From contig JBCCJA010000043.1 in NCBI GenBank assembly GCA_039045975.1, positions 1 through 32,772 on the forward strand: 32,772 nt of DNA, written 5' to 3'. The DNA is from JBCCJA01 sp039045975 (GTDB lineage Bacteria > Planctomycetota > Planctomycetia > Planctomycetales > Planctomycetaceae). The translations under genes and the position numbers were made by a program. Position 1 is the first letter of the stretch. Every line of letters starts with the position of its first letter. Shown one piece after another: positions 24,162 to 31,688 of the stretch. Under the pieces are notes generated by a model that saw only the letters and a program-made list of their open reading frames with translations, was not told the DNA's origin and made no database searches.

Positions 24162-25037
24162 TCAGCGGCGGTCGCGGACGAACGCTTCGCGCGCCCCGAC
24201 CGACGCGAAGCCGAAGCGGTGATAGAGCGCGAAGGCGGGCGTGTTGACCGTGTCGACCGCAACCCGAATCGTGCCAAGGCGATGCGTTTCGGACCGGGCG
24301 ACGGCGTCGGCGAGCATCTGCGACGCCAGCCCCGTCCGGCGCGACGGCGGCGCGACGCCGACGTACGTGATCTCCAAACCGACGTCGCGATTTTCGTCGC
24401 CGCCGGCCCCCATCGGCGAGGCCAACAGCACGCCCGCGTCGTCGCCGTCGACGGTGTAAATCGACCACCAAGACGGGTCGAAGCGGCCGACCTGGCGGTG
24501 GCCGCGGATCGCGTCGGCGGCCGAGCGGGCTTCGCCGAGCGACTCGCAGTCGCGGCTGTCGCGGTAGGTCTCGGCGACGAGCCGTTCGAGGCGGCCCTCG
24601 TCGCGACCGACCCGGAACGTCCCGGCGATACCCGGGCCGGGCACCGCGTCGACCGGGCCGGGCGGTCGTTCGAGGAAGGCGATCGTCGCGATCGGCCGGA
24701 ACGCGGCGGCGGTCAGGTCGGCCCGGACGTCGTCGGTGACGTCTTCGAGGAGCGTCTGTGCGAGCCGGGCGCCGTGGCCGAAGCCGGTCGCGCAGACCGC
24801 TTCGAGGAGCTTCACGCGGGCCGACGCGTCGGGCCCGACCGCAGGCCAGACCCACAGGACGCCGTCTTCGTTGAGGATCCCGACGGCCGCGCCGACGATG
24901 CCGCCTGCGGCCGTCTTCGCGACGAACAGGCTGTCGGTCTGCGGCCGGTTGGCACCGGCCTCACCGGTCAGCAGACGCCATGCCGTGGCGGTCTCGGCGG
25001 CGTTTCGCGGCGGGCCGATCGTGACTGCGGGCGTCAT
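24162..25037 (-). CDS. GNAT family N-acetyltransferase
   Basis: This 291-residue cytosolic protein carries a GNAT acetyl-CoA-binding motif A in its C-terminal half, ITYVGVAPPSRRTGLASQML with the R/Q-x-x-G-x-A signature, followed by FALYHRFGFASVGAREAFV, the motif B ending typical of the superfamily. The N-terminal half (about 1-130) resembles a second, degenerate GNAT-like fold, so a tandem GNAT arrangement is likely. The acetylated substrate is unknown. It starts 42 bp after the thiG stop and is probably the last gene of the ExbB-thiS-thiG unit. Confidence 0.82.
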   Translation of the reverse strand: MTPAVTIGPPRNAAETATAWRLLTGEAGANRPQTDSLFVAKTAAGGIVGAAVGILNEDGVLWVWPAVGPDASARVKLLEAVCATGFGHGARLAQTLLEDVTDDVRADLTAAAFRPIATIAFLERPPGPVDAVPGPGIAGTFRVGRDEGRLERLVAETYRDSRDCESLGEARSAADAIRGHRQVGRFDPSWWSIYTVDGDDAGVLLASPMGAGGDENRDVGLEITYVGVAPPSRRTGLASQMLADAVARSETHRLGTIRVAVDTVNTPAFALYHRFGFASVGAREAFVRDRR

Positions 25038-25079
25038 CGGCCGTGTTCCGACGGGTGACGGGGATCGGTCACGGCCGGT

Positions 25080-25901
25080 TCAGCCGCGGCCGGGGGCGAT
25101 CGTGCCGGTCTCGGGGCTGCTGGCGGTCGCGTAGAGCTTCCGCGGGATCCGCCCGGCGAGGTACGAGCCGCGGCCTGCCAGGCAGGCCTGCCGCATCGCG
25201 GTCGCCATCCTCAGCGGGTCTTCACAGGAGGCGATCGCGGTGTTCAAGAGCACGCCGTCGCAGCCGAGCTCCATCGCGAACGCGACGTCGGAGGCCGAAC
25301 CGACGCCGGCGTCGACGATGACCGGGTAGTCCGCGTCGCCGTCCTTCAGGTACTCCAGGCAGATGCGGATGTTGTTCGGGTTGAGGATCCCCTGCCCCGA
25401 GCCGATCGGGCTGCCGGCGGGCATGACGCTGGCGGCGCCGGCGTCCTTGAGCCGTTTCGCGGTGATCGGGTCGTCGGTCGTGTAGCAGAGGACCTTGAAA
25501 CCGTCGGCGACGAGCTTCTCGGTCGCCTCCAGCGTGCCGACCGGGTCGGGCAGCAGCGTCTTCTTGTCGCCGAGGACTTCGATCTTCACCCAGTCGGCCC
25601 CGGGGTTCTCGAGGCCTTCGAGGATCTCGCGGCCGAGCCGGGCGACGCGGACCGCGTCATCCGACGAGAAGCAGCCGGCCGTGTTCGGCAGGATCGTGTA
25701 CTTCGCGAGGTCGATGTAATCGAGGATGTTGCGCCCGTCGGCGTCGATCAGCCGTTCGCGGCGGACGGCGACGGTGATGACCTCCGAGCCGCTCGCGGCG
25801 AGGCAGTCCCGCATCAGGTCGTACGTCGCGTACTTGCCGGTCCCGACGATGAGGCGGGACGTGAGTTGATGACCGCCTACGGTGAGTCCGGTGTCCGACA
25901 T
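25080..25901 (-). CDS. thiG: Thiazole synthase
   Basis: This 273-residue TIM-barrel enzyme builds the thiazole phosphate of thiamine from deoxyxylulose phosphate, dehydroglycine and the ThiS-carried sulfur. The Schiff-base lysine is Lys107 in WVKIEVLGDKKTLLPDP. Other family marks are SRLIVGTGKY (15-24), LPNTAGC (71-77), the VMPAGSPIGSGQGI loop and DAGVGSASDVAFAMELG. The ATG at 25901 gives the standard start; an upstream in-frame start at 25982 would add 27 unusual residues read through palindromic DNA. thiS lies 195 bp upstream on the same strand. thiF and thiH/thiO are not present. Confidence 0.96.
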   Translation of the reverse strand: MSDTGLTVGGHQLTSRLIVGTGKYATYDLMRDCLAASGSEVITVAVRRERLIDADGRNILDYIDLAKYTILPNTAGCFSSDDAVRVARLGREILEGLENPGADWVKIEVLGDKKTLLPDPVGTLEATEKLVADGFKVLCYTTDDPITAKRLKDAGAASVMPAGSPIGSGQGILNPNNIRICLEYLKDGDADYPVIVDAGVGSASDVAFAMELGCDGVLLNTAIASCEDPLRMATAMRQACLAGRGSYLAGRIPRKLYATASSPETGTIAPGRG

Positions 25902-25919
25902 GGCGTCTCTTATTGAGCT

Positions 25920-25996
25920 CTGACAAAACCCTCTGCGGCCGACCGTTTGTCCTACGAATCGCGACCTTTTGCGTGATCGCAACCGGGTTTTGTCAG
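25920..25996. repeat. 12-bp inverted repeat between thiS and thiG
   Basis: CTGACAAAACCC (25920-25931) is exactly complementary to GGGTTTTGTCAG (25985-25996) across 53 nt. It sits 18 nt before the thiG start and next to a larger stem-loop at 26003-26081. It could shape the leader of thiG mRNA or be part of an inserted repeat. Confidence 0.6.
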
Positions 25997-26002
25997 GTGT
26001 CT

Positions 26003-26081
26003 CGCAGGGCAGGCCCCCGCCCGCCGGATTCGGAATTACGAAGCTGGTCCCGGAATGCGGCAGGCGGGGGCCTGCCCTGCG
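26003..26081. repeat. Large GC-rich stem-loop between thiS and thiG
   Basis: The arms 26003-26021 and 26063-26081 form a perfect 19-bp stem starting CGCAGGGCAGGCCCCC. Pairing continues inward with mismatches (GCCG with CGGC, ATTC with GAAT), enclosing about 21 unpaired bases. It begins 15 nt after the thiS stop. There is no T run, so it looks like a repeat or processing/stability element more than a classic terminator. Confidence 0.75.
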
Positions 26082-26096
26082 GCGTCGTCGACGCGG

Positions 26097-26297
26097 TCAC
26101 CCGCCGCCGACGAGCGTGACGATCTCCAGCTGGTCGCCGTCGGCGAGGGTGCAGTCGGCGTGCTCGCCACGCGGGACGAGCGTCTCGTTCCGCTCGACGG
26201 CGAGGAACTTGGGGTTGCGGCCGAGCGATTCGAGCAGCCCGGCCAGGGTCGTCGGACCGGGCAGCCGCGTCGTCTCGCCGTTGATCGTGATCGTCAT
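26097..26297 (-). CDS. thiS: Sulfur carrier protein ThiS
   Basis: The 66-residue ubiquitin-like protein ends in VGGG; the C-terminal Gly-Gly is where sulfur is carried as thiocarboxylate for thiazole synthesis. The N terminus TITINGETTRLPGPTTLAGL and the LADGDQLEIVTLVGGG ending are standard. It is encoded upstream of its partner thiG and 54 bp after the ExbB-type gene. Normal ThiS ends at the second Gly; here there are three. I see no TPP riboswitch upstream. Confidence 0.92.
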   Translation of the reverse strand: MTITINGETTRLPGPTTLAGLLESLGRNPKFLAVERNETLVPRGEHADCTLADGDQLEIVTLVGGG

Positions 26298-26351
26298 CGC
26301 CGGAGTGTCGGCGCGTCGGCCGCGTCCGACAACCGCCCCCGAGTCACGGCG

Positions 26352-27248
26352 TCAGCCGCCGGCGGGGATTTCGAGCGGCGTGGTCCGTCGCGGCCTCGGT
26401 TTCGCGGGGGCCGGTTCGGGCCGGTCGGCTGCCGACGTCGGCTTATCGGCCGGCTCCTGACCCGGGGCCGGCTGGGCCGCACCGTATACGTTTTCGCCGC
26501 AGACGACGTCGACGAGATGCCTCGCCTCCTCGTCGACCTCCGCGACGAGCCGCTCGACGCGGCTCATCAGGTACAGGTAGACGATCAATGCCGGGATCGC
26601 GATCGCGAGGCCGAGGGCGGTCGTCGAGAGGGCGGTGACGATGCCGACGGCGAGTTCCTCGGTCCGGCCGACGCCGTCCCCGCCGGCGATCTCGACGAAC
26701 GAGATCATCATCCCGAGGACCGTGCCGAGCAGGCCCATCAGCGGCGTGATCGTCGCGACGCCGTTGATCGCCCGCATGTTCCGCCGCAGGCGGAGGACCT
26801 GCCGCTCGCCGGCGTCGGCGACCGCTTTTTCGATCTCGGCGGCGGGGCGTCCGGCGCGGCGGATCGCCTCGGCGAAGACCGCCGCGGCGACGCTGCCGTC
26901 CCGGTCACAGGCGATCAACGCCTCCCGTTGGGACATCGTGCCTGCCGACAGGCCGCCCAAGATCCGGCGGGCGAACACCGGCGGGATGACCCGTCGCCGG
27001 CTCAAGGAGACGAGCCGTTCGACGCTGAACCAGACCGCGATCAGCGACGCGATCGCGAAAGGCGCGAGCACGACGATCAGCCCGACGGTCGTCGTGTCCT
27101 CGCCGACCCCGGCGGCCGTCAACAGCGCGTTCAGGTCGACGGGCGGCGTCGACGGTTCGGGCGGCGGTTCCTGTCCGGAGACGACGCCCGCGCCTGCCGC
27201 GAACATCCCCGCGGCGAGCGACCCGACGCCTGTGCTTCCCATTCGCAT
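26352..27248 (-). CDS. MotA/TolQ/ExbB proton channel family protein
   Basis: The 298-residue protein has an N-terminal signal-like segment (about 8-26), a membrane helix near 55-77, and the MotA/TolQ/ExbB core: NMRAINGVATITPLMGLLGT and VLGMMISFVEI, then LSTTALGLAIAIPALIVYLY. This family uses the proton gradient to power TonB/Tol-type envelope machines. A Pro-rich tail (about 260-298) is extra. The partner gene exbD/tolR, which usually follows directly, is absent; thiS follows instead. The 1076-residue TPR protein lies 112 bp upstream, as in Tol-Pal-like loci. The ATG at 27248 has GGGAG at a good distance; a second ATG (27242) is two codons in. Confidence 0.88.
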   Translation of the reverse strand: MRMGSTGVGSLAAGMFAAGAGVVSGQEPPPEPSTPPVDLNALLTAAGVGEDTTTVGLIVVLAPFAIASLIAVWFSVERLVSLSRRRVIPPVFARRILGGLSAGTMSQREALIACDRDGSVAAAVFAEAIRRAGRPAAEIEKAVADAGERQVLRLRRNMRAINGVATITPLMGLLGTVLGMMISFVEIAGGDGVGRTEELAVGIVTALSTTALGLAIAIPALIVYLYLMSRVERLVAEVDEEARHLVDVVCGENVYGAAQPAPGQEPADKPTSAADRPEPAPAKPRPRRTTPLEIPAGG

Positions 27249-27360
27249 CACCGGCTCCCGACTGCGGCCCGCGGCGGAGAGGTTATCGCCGGCCCGTCCG
27301 GCCGGTCTATCCCTGCGGCGGTAGTAATCGTCCGGATCGAGGTTAATCCCCGGGGCGGGC

Positions 27361-30300
27361 TTACTCTGTGAGCTGGGCCAGACGTGACGAGGCTTCGCGG
27401 GCGAATTCCGTGTCGGGGAATTCGCTGCAGACGTCGTTGTAGGCGGCGATCGCCTTGGTGCGTTCGCCGACGGCTTCGTCACAGCGGGCGACCATGAGCA
27501 GGGCCGGGGCGCGGATCTCGCCGAGGTCGTACAGCGAGTACGCACGGAACGCCGACGTCGACGCCGCCCGCCATTGCTGCTTCAGGAAGTAGGTCTGCGC
27601 GAGGCCGTACTCGGCGCGGGCGGCGGTCGCGGTCAGGCGGATCTCGGGCGTTTCGAGGGCGCGGCGGAACGCGGCGCGGGCCTCTTCGAAGCGGGCCTTT
27701 TTCAGTAGTGCTTGGCCGACGATCTGTTCGGCCTCGGCGCGGACGGCCGGGTGGGCGTTCGATTTCCGCACGTCGGCGAGTGTCGCGAGGACGGTTTCGA
27801 CGTCGCCGTCGCGACGGCTGGCCTCGGCAACGACGAGCGGCACGCGGGCGAACCACTCTGTCGACCGGGCGGCCGGGGGGGCGTCTGTGAGCAGTCGCTC
27901 TGCGCGGGCGGCCGCCGAGCGGGTCTCGCCCGCCCGCAGTTCGGCGTCGGCGACCCGGTAGGCGACCTCGGCGGCCTCCGGCGCGTCGGCATATTTCTCG
28001 AGGAAGCGGCCGCCGGCGTCGCGGACGCCGTCCCAGTCGCCGGCGGTAACTTCGGCCGCAACGAGTAGGTAACCGGCCCTTTGCCGGACGGCGGCGTCGG
28101 CCGTGACGACGCCGCCGTCGTCCGTCCCGGACAGCGACGCCAGCGTGACTGCGGCGGTTTCGAGGTCGCCGGCGATGAGCTCGCCTTCAGCGACCGACAA
28201 CAACGCGTCGTCGGCCAGTTCGCTGTCGGGGCGGGCCTCGGCGAGTCGGCGGAACAAGTCGTCGGCACGGGCGTAGCGGCCGTCCTCATAGTGGAGCACG
28301 GCCCACTCGTCGAGCAGTTTGTCGAGGCTGTCGGACTCGGCGAAGGCGTCGGCGACGGCGGAATATGTCGCGTCGGCGCGGTCGTCGTCGTCGAGCCGGC
28401 GGGCCAGACGGGCCGCCTGCAGGCCCGACAGATACGCGTAACGCAGCGGGCCGTCCGCCTCCGCGCCACGCCGCGGCGCCTCGTCGGGGGCGAACCGTTC
28501 GAACGCGTCGGCGTACGCGTCGCGGGCCTGTTCGAGTTCGCCGGCCTGTTCGAAGCAGCGGCCGACGAGGTGGGCGGCCTCGACGACGAGGTCGGACGCC
28601 GCGGGCGTCAGCTTCGTCTCGTCGAAGCGGGCGAGCTTGGCGAACTCTGCGGAGGCGGCTTCTTCTTCGCCGCCCTCCATCAAGGCCCAGCCGAGCCCTG
28701 AAAGGGCCGACGCCGCCAGAGACGGGTCGCCGTCTTCGCCGATCAGCGCCAGTTCGTCACGGAACAGGCGGGCGGAGAGTCCGAACATGCCGCGTTCGAA
28801 GGCCGTCTCGGCGAGTCGGCGGGCGGCCGGGCGGGCGGCTTCGGCCGAGACGTCCGCCGAGAGCACGCCGGCCCAGGCGCGGACCGAGTCCTCGGCGTAA
28901 CCGGCGGCGGCGGCGGAGACGGCGAAGACGACGGCCGCGTCTTCGCTGCGGGCTTCGGCGGGCACGAGTTCGCGATACCGGGCCGCGAGGCGATAGGCCT
29001 CGGCCGGGTCGTCCACGGCCAAATTGGCCCGCGCGGCGATGACGAGGATTTCGTAGGCGTCGTTGCTCGCGGCGACGCGGCCGGGGTCGTCTGAGAAGAA
29101 GTCTTCGAGCAGGGGCGCCGCGGCGTCGACCGCCTCTTCGAAGCGTCCGGCGGCTTCGAGGAAGGCCGTCCAGCGGAGTCGGGCCCGTCGGGCGACGTCG
29201 GGCACCGGAGATCGCGTCGCGACCGTTCGATACGCCTCGGCGGTGTCGTCGGCGAGCCGGGCGGCGGCGTCGGACCCGGGCTCGGCCTCGGCCGCCTGGG
29301 TGTCGAGGATGCGGGCCATGGTGAGGCGGTGACGCCAGACGAGGCCGTCGCCGGCGTCGTCGCCGAGGGCTTCGATGGCGGCGACGGTTTGACGGGCCCT
29401 CGTTTCCGCGCCGGCGGTGTCCCCCGCGGCGAGAACGGCACGGGTGGCGCGTGCGCCGGCCTCGGCGGCGAGTTTCGTGCCGGCCGCATAGTCGACGGCC
29501 GCGTCGTAGCGGGCGACGGCGGCGGCGTAATCGCCTGCGGCGATCGACGCGTCGCCCCAGCGGAGGGCGGCCTCGGCTTTGAGGCCGTCGGGGGCGTTAC
29601 TTTCCAGGGCGGCGGTGTAGGCCTCGACGGCGGCGGCGGTGTCTCCGGCGGCTTCGAGCGACATGCCGAGCCAGACGACGGCCGTGCCGCCGGAGTCGGG
29701 GTCGGAGACGGCGCGGCGGAACCGCCGCGCCGCGTCGGCGTACCGCCCGAGTCGGTAGTACGCGAAGCCGGCGTTGAGTCGGGCCGAGGCCGCGACCGGG
29801 CTCTCGGGGAAGTCTTTCAGAACGCGATCGAACGTCGCGGCGGCCGATTCGAAGCGTCCGGCGTCGAAGTCGCTCGCCGCCAACGCGTCGAGCGAGCGGG
29901 CCGCGTAGGAGCCGCCGCCCTCGACGATGGCGAGGTCGAGCCGGCGGGCCTGTTCGTCCCGCCCGAGGGCGGCGGCGGCGCGGGCCATGCCGAAGCGGGC
30001 GTCCTCGACGAGCCTGCCCTTCGGGAACTGACGCAGCGACGCGGTGAACAGCTTGATCGCGTCTTCCGGCCTGCCGAGCCGCAGCTGGGCGTCGGCGGCG
30101 TACGGCATGGCCCATTCGACGAGCGGGTGACGCGGGTGGCGTTTGACGAAGCCCGTCAGCTCGGCGTCGGCCCGCTCGAGCTCGTCGAGGTAGTAGCTGC
30201 ACTCGCCGACGCGGTACATCGCGTCGGGTGCGTACGGGTGCTTCGGGTAGGCCCGCAGGAAGTTTTCGAGTCCGCGGCGGGCTTCGGCGTGCCGGCCGAG

Positions 30301-30591
30301 ATTGACCAGCGAGAGGCCGCGATACAGGGCCGCGGAGCCGGCCCGCGGGTGGCGTGGGTTCTCGGTTACGAACGCGGCGAAGGTCTCGGCGGCGGCTTCC
30401 CAGCGGGCTTTGCGGTACAGCGTCAGGGCGACGTTGAAGTCGTCGACCGGCGCCGCGACGGCGACCGCGGTCCCGACCGCGGGAAGGCTCCCGAGTAGGC
30501 AGGCGATCGCGAGGGCCGCCGGCACGAAACGCCGGGCCGGCCCGTGCTGTCCCGGGCGGCGGGCGTCACACCGGCGTGGCTTCGACGTCAT
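27361..30591 (-). CDS. Giant exported TPR-repeat protein (1076 aa)
   Basis: The protein starts with a signal peptide (about 20-48, ending AVAVAAP) and is then almost wholly tetratricopeptide-like repeats to the C terminus. Examples are NVALTLYRKARWEAAAETFA, SAALYRGLSLVNLGRHAEAR and the last repeat MVARCDEAVGERTKAIAAYN. The first repeats match the YbgF/CpoB-type outer-envelope TPR pattern. It is Ala-rich and probably soluble in the periplasm, acting as a scaffold; the partner is unknown. The exbB-like gene follows on the same strand, which suggests a Tol-like envelope function. The ATG at 30591 is well placed before the signal peptide. Confidence 0.88.
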   Translation of the reverse strand: MTSKPRRCDARRPGQHGPARRFVPAALAIACLLGSLPAVGTAVAVAAPVDDFNVALTLYRKARWEAAAETFAAFVTENPRHPRAGSAALYRGLSLVNLGRHAEARRGLENFLRAYPKHPYAPDAMYRVGECSYYLDELERADAELTGFVKRHPRHPLVEWAMPYAADAQLRLGRPEDAIKLFTASLRQFPKGRLVEDARFGMARAAAALGRDEQARRLDLAIVEGGGSYAARSLDALAASDFDAGRFESAAATFDRVLKDFPESPVAASARLNAGFAYYRLGRYADAARRFRRAVSDPDSGGTAVVWLGMSLEAAGDTAAAVEAYTAALESNAPDGLKAEAALRWGDASIAAGDYAAAVARYDAAVDYAAGTKLAAEAGARATRAVLAAGDTAGAETRARQTVAAIEALGDDAGDGLVWRHRLTMARILDTQAAEAEPGSDAAARLADDTAEAYRTVATRSPVPDVARRARLRWTAFLEAAGRFEEAVDAAAPLLEDFFSDDPGRVAASNDAYEILVIAARANLAVDDPAEAYRLAARYRELVPAEARSEDAAVVFAVSAAAAGYAEDSVRAWAGVLSADVSAEAARPAARRLAETAFERGMFGLSARLFRDELALIGEDGDPSLAASALSGLGWALMEGGEEEAASAEFAKLARFDETKLTPAASDLVVEAAHLVGRCFEQAGELEQARDAYADAFERFAPDEAPRRGAEADGPLRYAYLSGLQAARLARRLDDDDRADATYSAVADAFAESDSLDKLLDEWAVLHYEDGRYARADDLFRRLAEARPDSELADDALLSVAEGELIAGDLETAAVTLASLSGTDDGGVVTADAAVRQRAGYLLVAAEVTAGDWDGVRDAGGRFLEKYADAPEAAEVAYRVADAELRAGETRSAAARAERLLTDAPPAARSTEWFARVPLVVAEASRRDGDVETVLATLADVRKSNAHPAVRAEAEQIVGQALLKKARFEEARAAFRRALETPEIRLTATAARAEYGLAQTYFLKQQWRAASTSAFRAYSLYDLGEIRAPALLMVARCDEAVGERTKAIAAYNDVCSEFPDTEFAREASSRLAQLTE

Positions 30592-30630
30592 GAACGCGGG
30601 TCCGAAAAAATGACGGTTCGGAAGCGGGGC

Positions 30631-30660
30631 ATGCTATTCGGGGATCGATCGGGGCGGCAA
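30631..30660 (-). promoter_or_regulatory. Candidate promoter for the TPR-ExbB-thi operon
   Basis: On the minus strand TTGCCG (30655-30660) and TAGCAT (30631-30636) are 18 bp apart. Transcription would start about 33 nt before the TPR gene ATG, just past the terminator of the upstream lipoprotein gene. Both boxes are imperfect. Confidence 0.3.
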
Positions 30661-30694
30661 GAAGCGGTCGTCGGCCGGGCGGCGGGTCGACGTA

Positions 30695-30727
30695 AAAAAC
30701 GCCGGTCCCTTGCGGGTCCGGCGTTTC
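30695..30727 (-). terminator. Rho-independent terminator of the 30755-31366 lipoprotein gene
   Basis: AAACGCCGG (30698-30706) pairs with CCGGCGTTT (30719-30727). The run of six A residues at 30695-30700 gives T6 on the minus strand right after the stem. It lies 27 nt beyond the lipoprotein stop, a textbook position. Confidence 0.85.
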
Positions 30728-30754
30728 GGGTCGTCTGCGGTCACCGGCGTGTCC

Positions 30755-31366
30755 TTACGGGCCCGACGGGTAGGCGGCCTCGGCCTCCGGGCCGGCACAG
30801 CGGATGTAGTGGTCGTGGTCGATGTAGACGACCTCGGTCGAGGCGTCGGTGAACTCGTGCGGGACCGGCCAGCCGGAGCGGATGACCTTGTCGTAGAACA
30901 CGGTGCACTTGTAGTGGCATTTGTGCAGGCGGGCCGGGCCGACGAGCGGGATGAAGCGGCAGGGGCCGACGTCGTCGACGATCGGCTCGACGACCATCCG
31001 GACGTTGTTGTGGAAGGTCTCGGCGACGAACGGGATGCCGCCGGAGATCTGTTCCGGCAGGGCCCGGACGACCTCGTCGGGCGTCGGCGGGTCGAGGCAG
31101 AACAGCGGGGCGAATTCGCCCTCGACGGGGTCGAGGATCGGGACGCGGCCGTAGCGTTCTTCTTCCCACAGCGTGTCTTCGAGCTGTTGGCTCATGTACG
31201 AGGTGACGGGGATCGGGGCGGTCGTGCCCCAGAACTCGCTGAAGCCGAACGCGACCTCGGCGAAGCCGGTGAGCAGCGTGCAGCCGCTGCCGGTGCACGT
31301 CATGGCGAACAACGCCGCCAGCGTCAGGGTCTGTCGCGTCTTGCGGCCGAAGGTCTCGAAAGGCAT
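30755..31366 (-). CDS. Conserved planctomycete-type lipoprotein, unknown function
   Basis: This 203-residue protein has signal peptide and lipobox TGSGC (Cys29). Its mature part includes SEFWGTTAPIPVTSYMSQQL, then RVPILDPVEGEFAPLFCLDP and a C-terminal HKCHYKCTVFYDKVIRSGW with closely spaced His and Cys residues, which could bind a metal or form disulfides. I associate the RVPILDPVEGE-type motif with lipoproteins found widely in planctomycetes, but know no function. GGGAG before the ATG at 31366 supports the start. It has its own terminator (30695-30727). Confidence 0.82.
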   Translation of the reverse strand: MPFETFGRKTRQTLTLAALFAMTCTGSGCTLLTGFAEVAFGFSEFWGTTAPIPVTSYMSQQLEDTLWEEERYGRVPILDPVEGEFAPLFCLDPPTPDEVVRALPEQISGGIPFVAETFHNNVRMVVEPIVDDVGPCRFIPLVGPARLHKCHYKCTVFYDKVIRSGWPVPHEFTDASTEVVYIDHDHYIRCAGPEAEAAYPSGP

Positions 31367-31530
31367 CTGCCCCGCTCCCGTCTCGTCATGGCGTCCGGGC
31401 GACGCCGTCGCGGCGTTTCCAGACCTTGTTCCGTAGATCGGTCGTAACGGTCGTCCGGCTTGGCAGAATTTGACGGTTTTCGCGGGTGCGGCGACGGCGG
31501 GCGTGTCGTCGGTGCTTCGCGCGCGATCCG

Positions 31531-31623
31531 AGGCGAGCGGTGGGCGTCAGCTCTCCGGTGGGTCAACGGGGTGGGTGGCCTTTACTGCTGACCCACCGGA
31601 GGGCTGACGCCCACCGCTCGCCT
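31531..31623. repeat. 35-bp inverted repeat (REP/MITE-like)
   Basis: The arms 31531-31565 and 31589-31623 match at 34 of 35 positions around a 23-nt spacer; the left arm begins AGGCGAGCGGTGGGCG. No ORF lies inside. The length and near-perfect pairing exceed what a simple terminator needs, so it looks like a dispersed palindromic repeat. It has a different sequence from the TTTAGCCG family. Confidence 0.85.
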
Positions 31624-31631
31624 TGAACGCG

Positions 31632-31663
31632 AAGAGGGGCGTTCCCGGAGGAACGCCCCTCTT
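31632..31663. terminator. Hairpin terminator downstream of the BON-domain gene
   Basis: A 14-bp perfect stem (31632-31645 with 31650-31663) closes on a CGGA tetraloop. It lies 25 nt beyond the minus-strand stop at 31689, as expected for a terminator, though the following T content on that strand is poor. Confidence 0.75.
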
Positions 31664-31688
31664 TCCGTTCAGCGGTCAGCCGGTCGGC

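Larger units (their letters stand above)
31367..31688. other. Intergenic region with two palindromes (322 bp)
   Basis: This region lies between the lipoprotein gene start and the BON-domain gene stop. It contains a 35-bp inverted repeat (31531-31623) and a separate 14-bp hairpin (31632-31663). The first 160 bp hold the presumed minus-strand promoter of the lipoprotein gene, without a clear consensus. No coding ORF with a credible start was found. Confidence 0.5.

Noticed and set aside
26298..26351. TPP riboswitch upstream of thiS
   Set aside because: Only 54 bp separate thiS from the ExbB-like gene and no THI-box consensus is visible there or before thiG.
26055..27371. 438-codon + strand frame opposite thiS and the ExbB-like gene
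   Set aside because: The minus-strand genes have clear family motifs. The + frame is Arg/Asp-rich shadow sequence.
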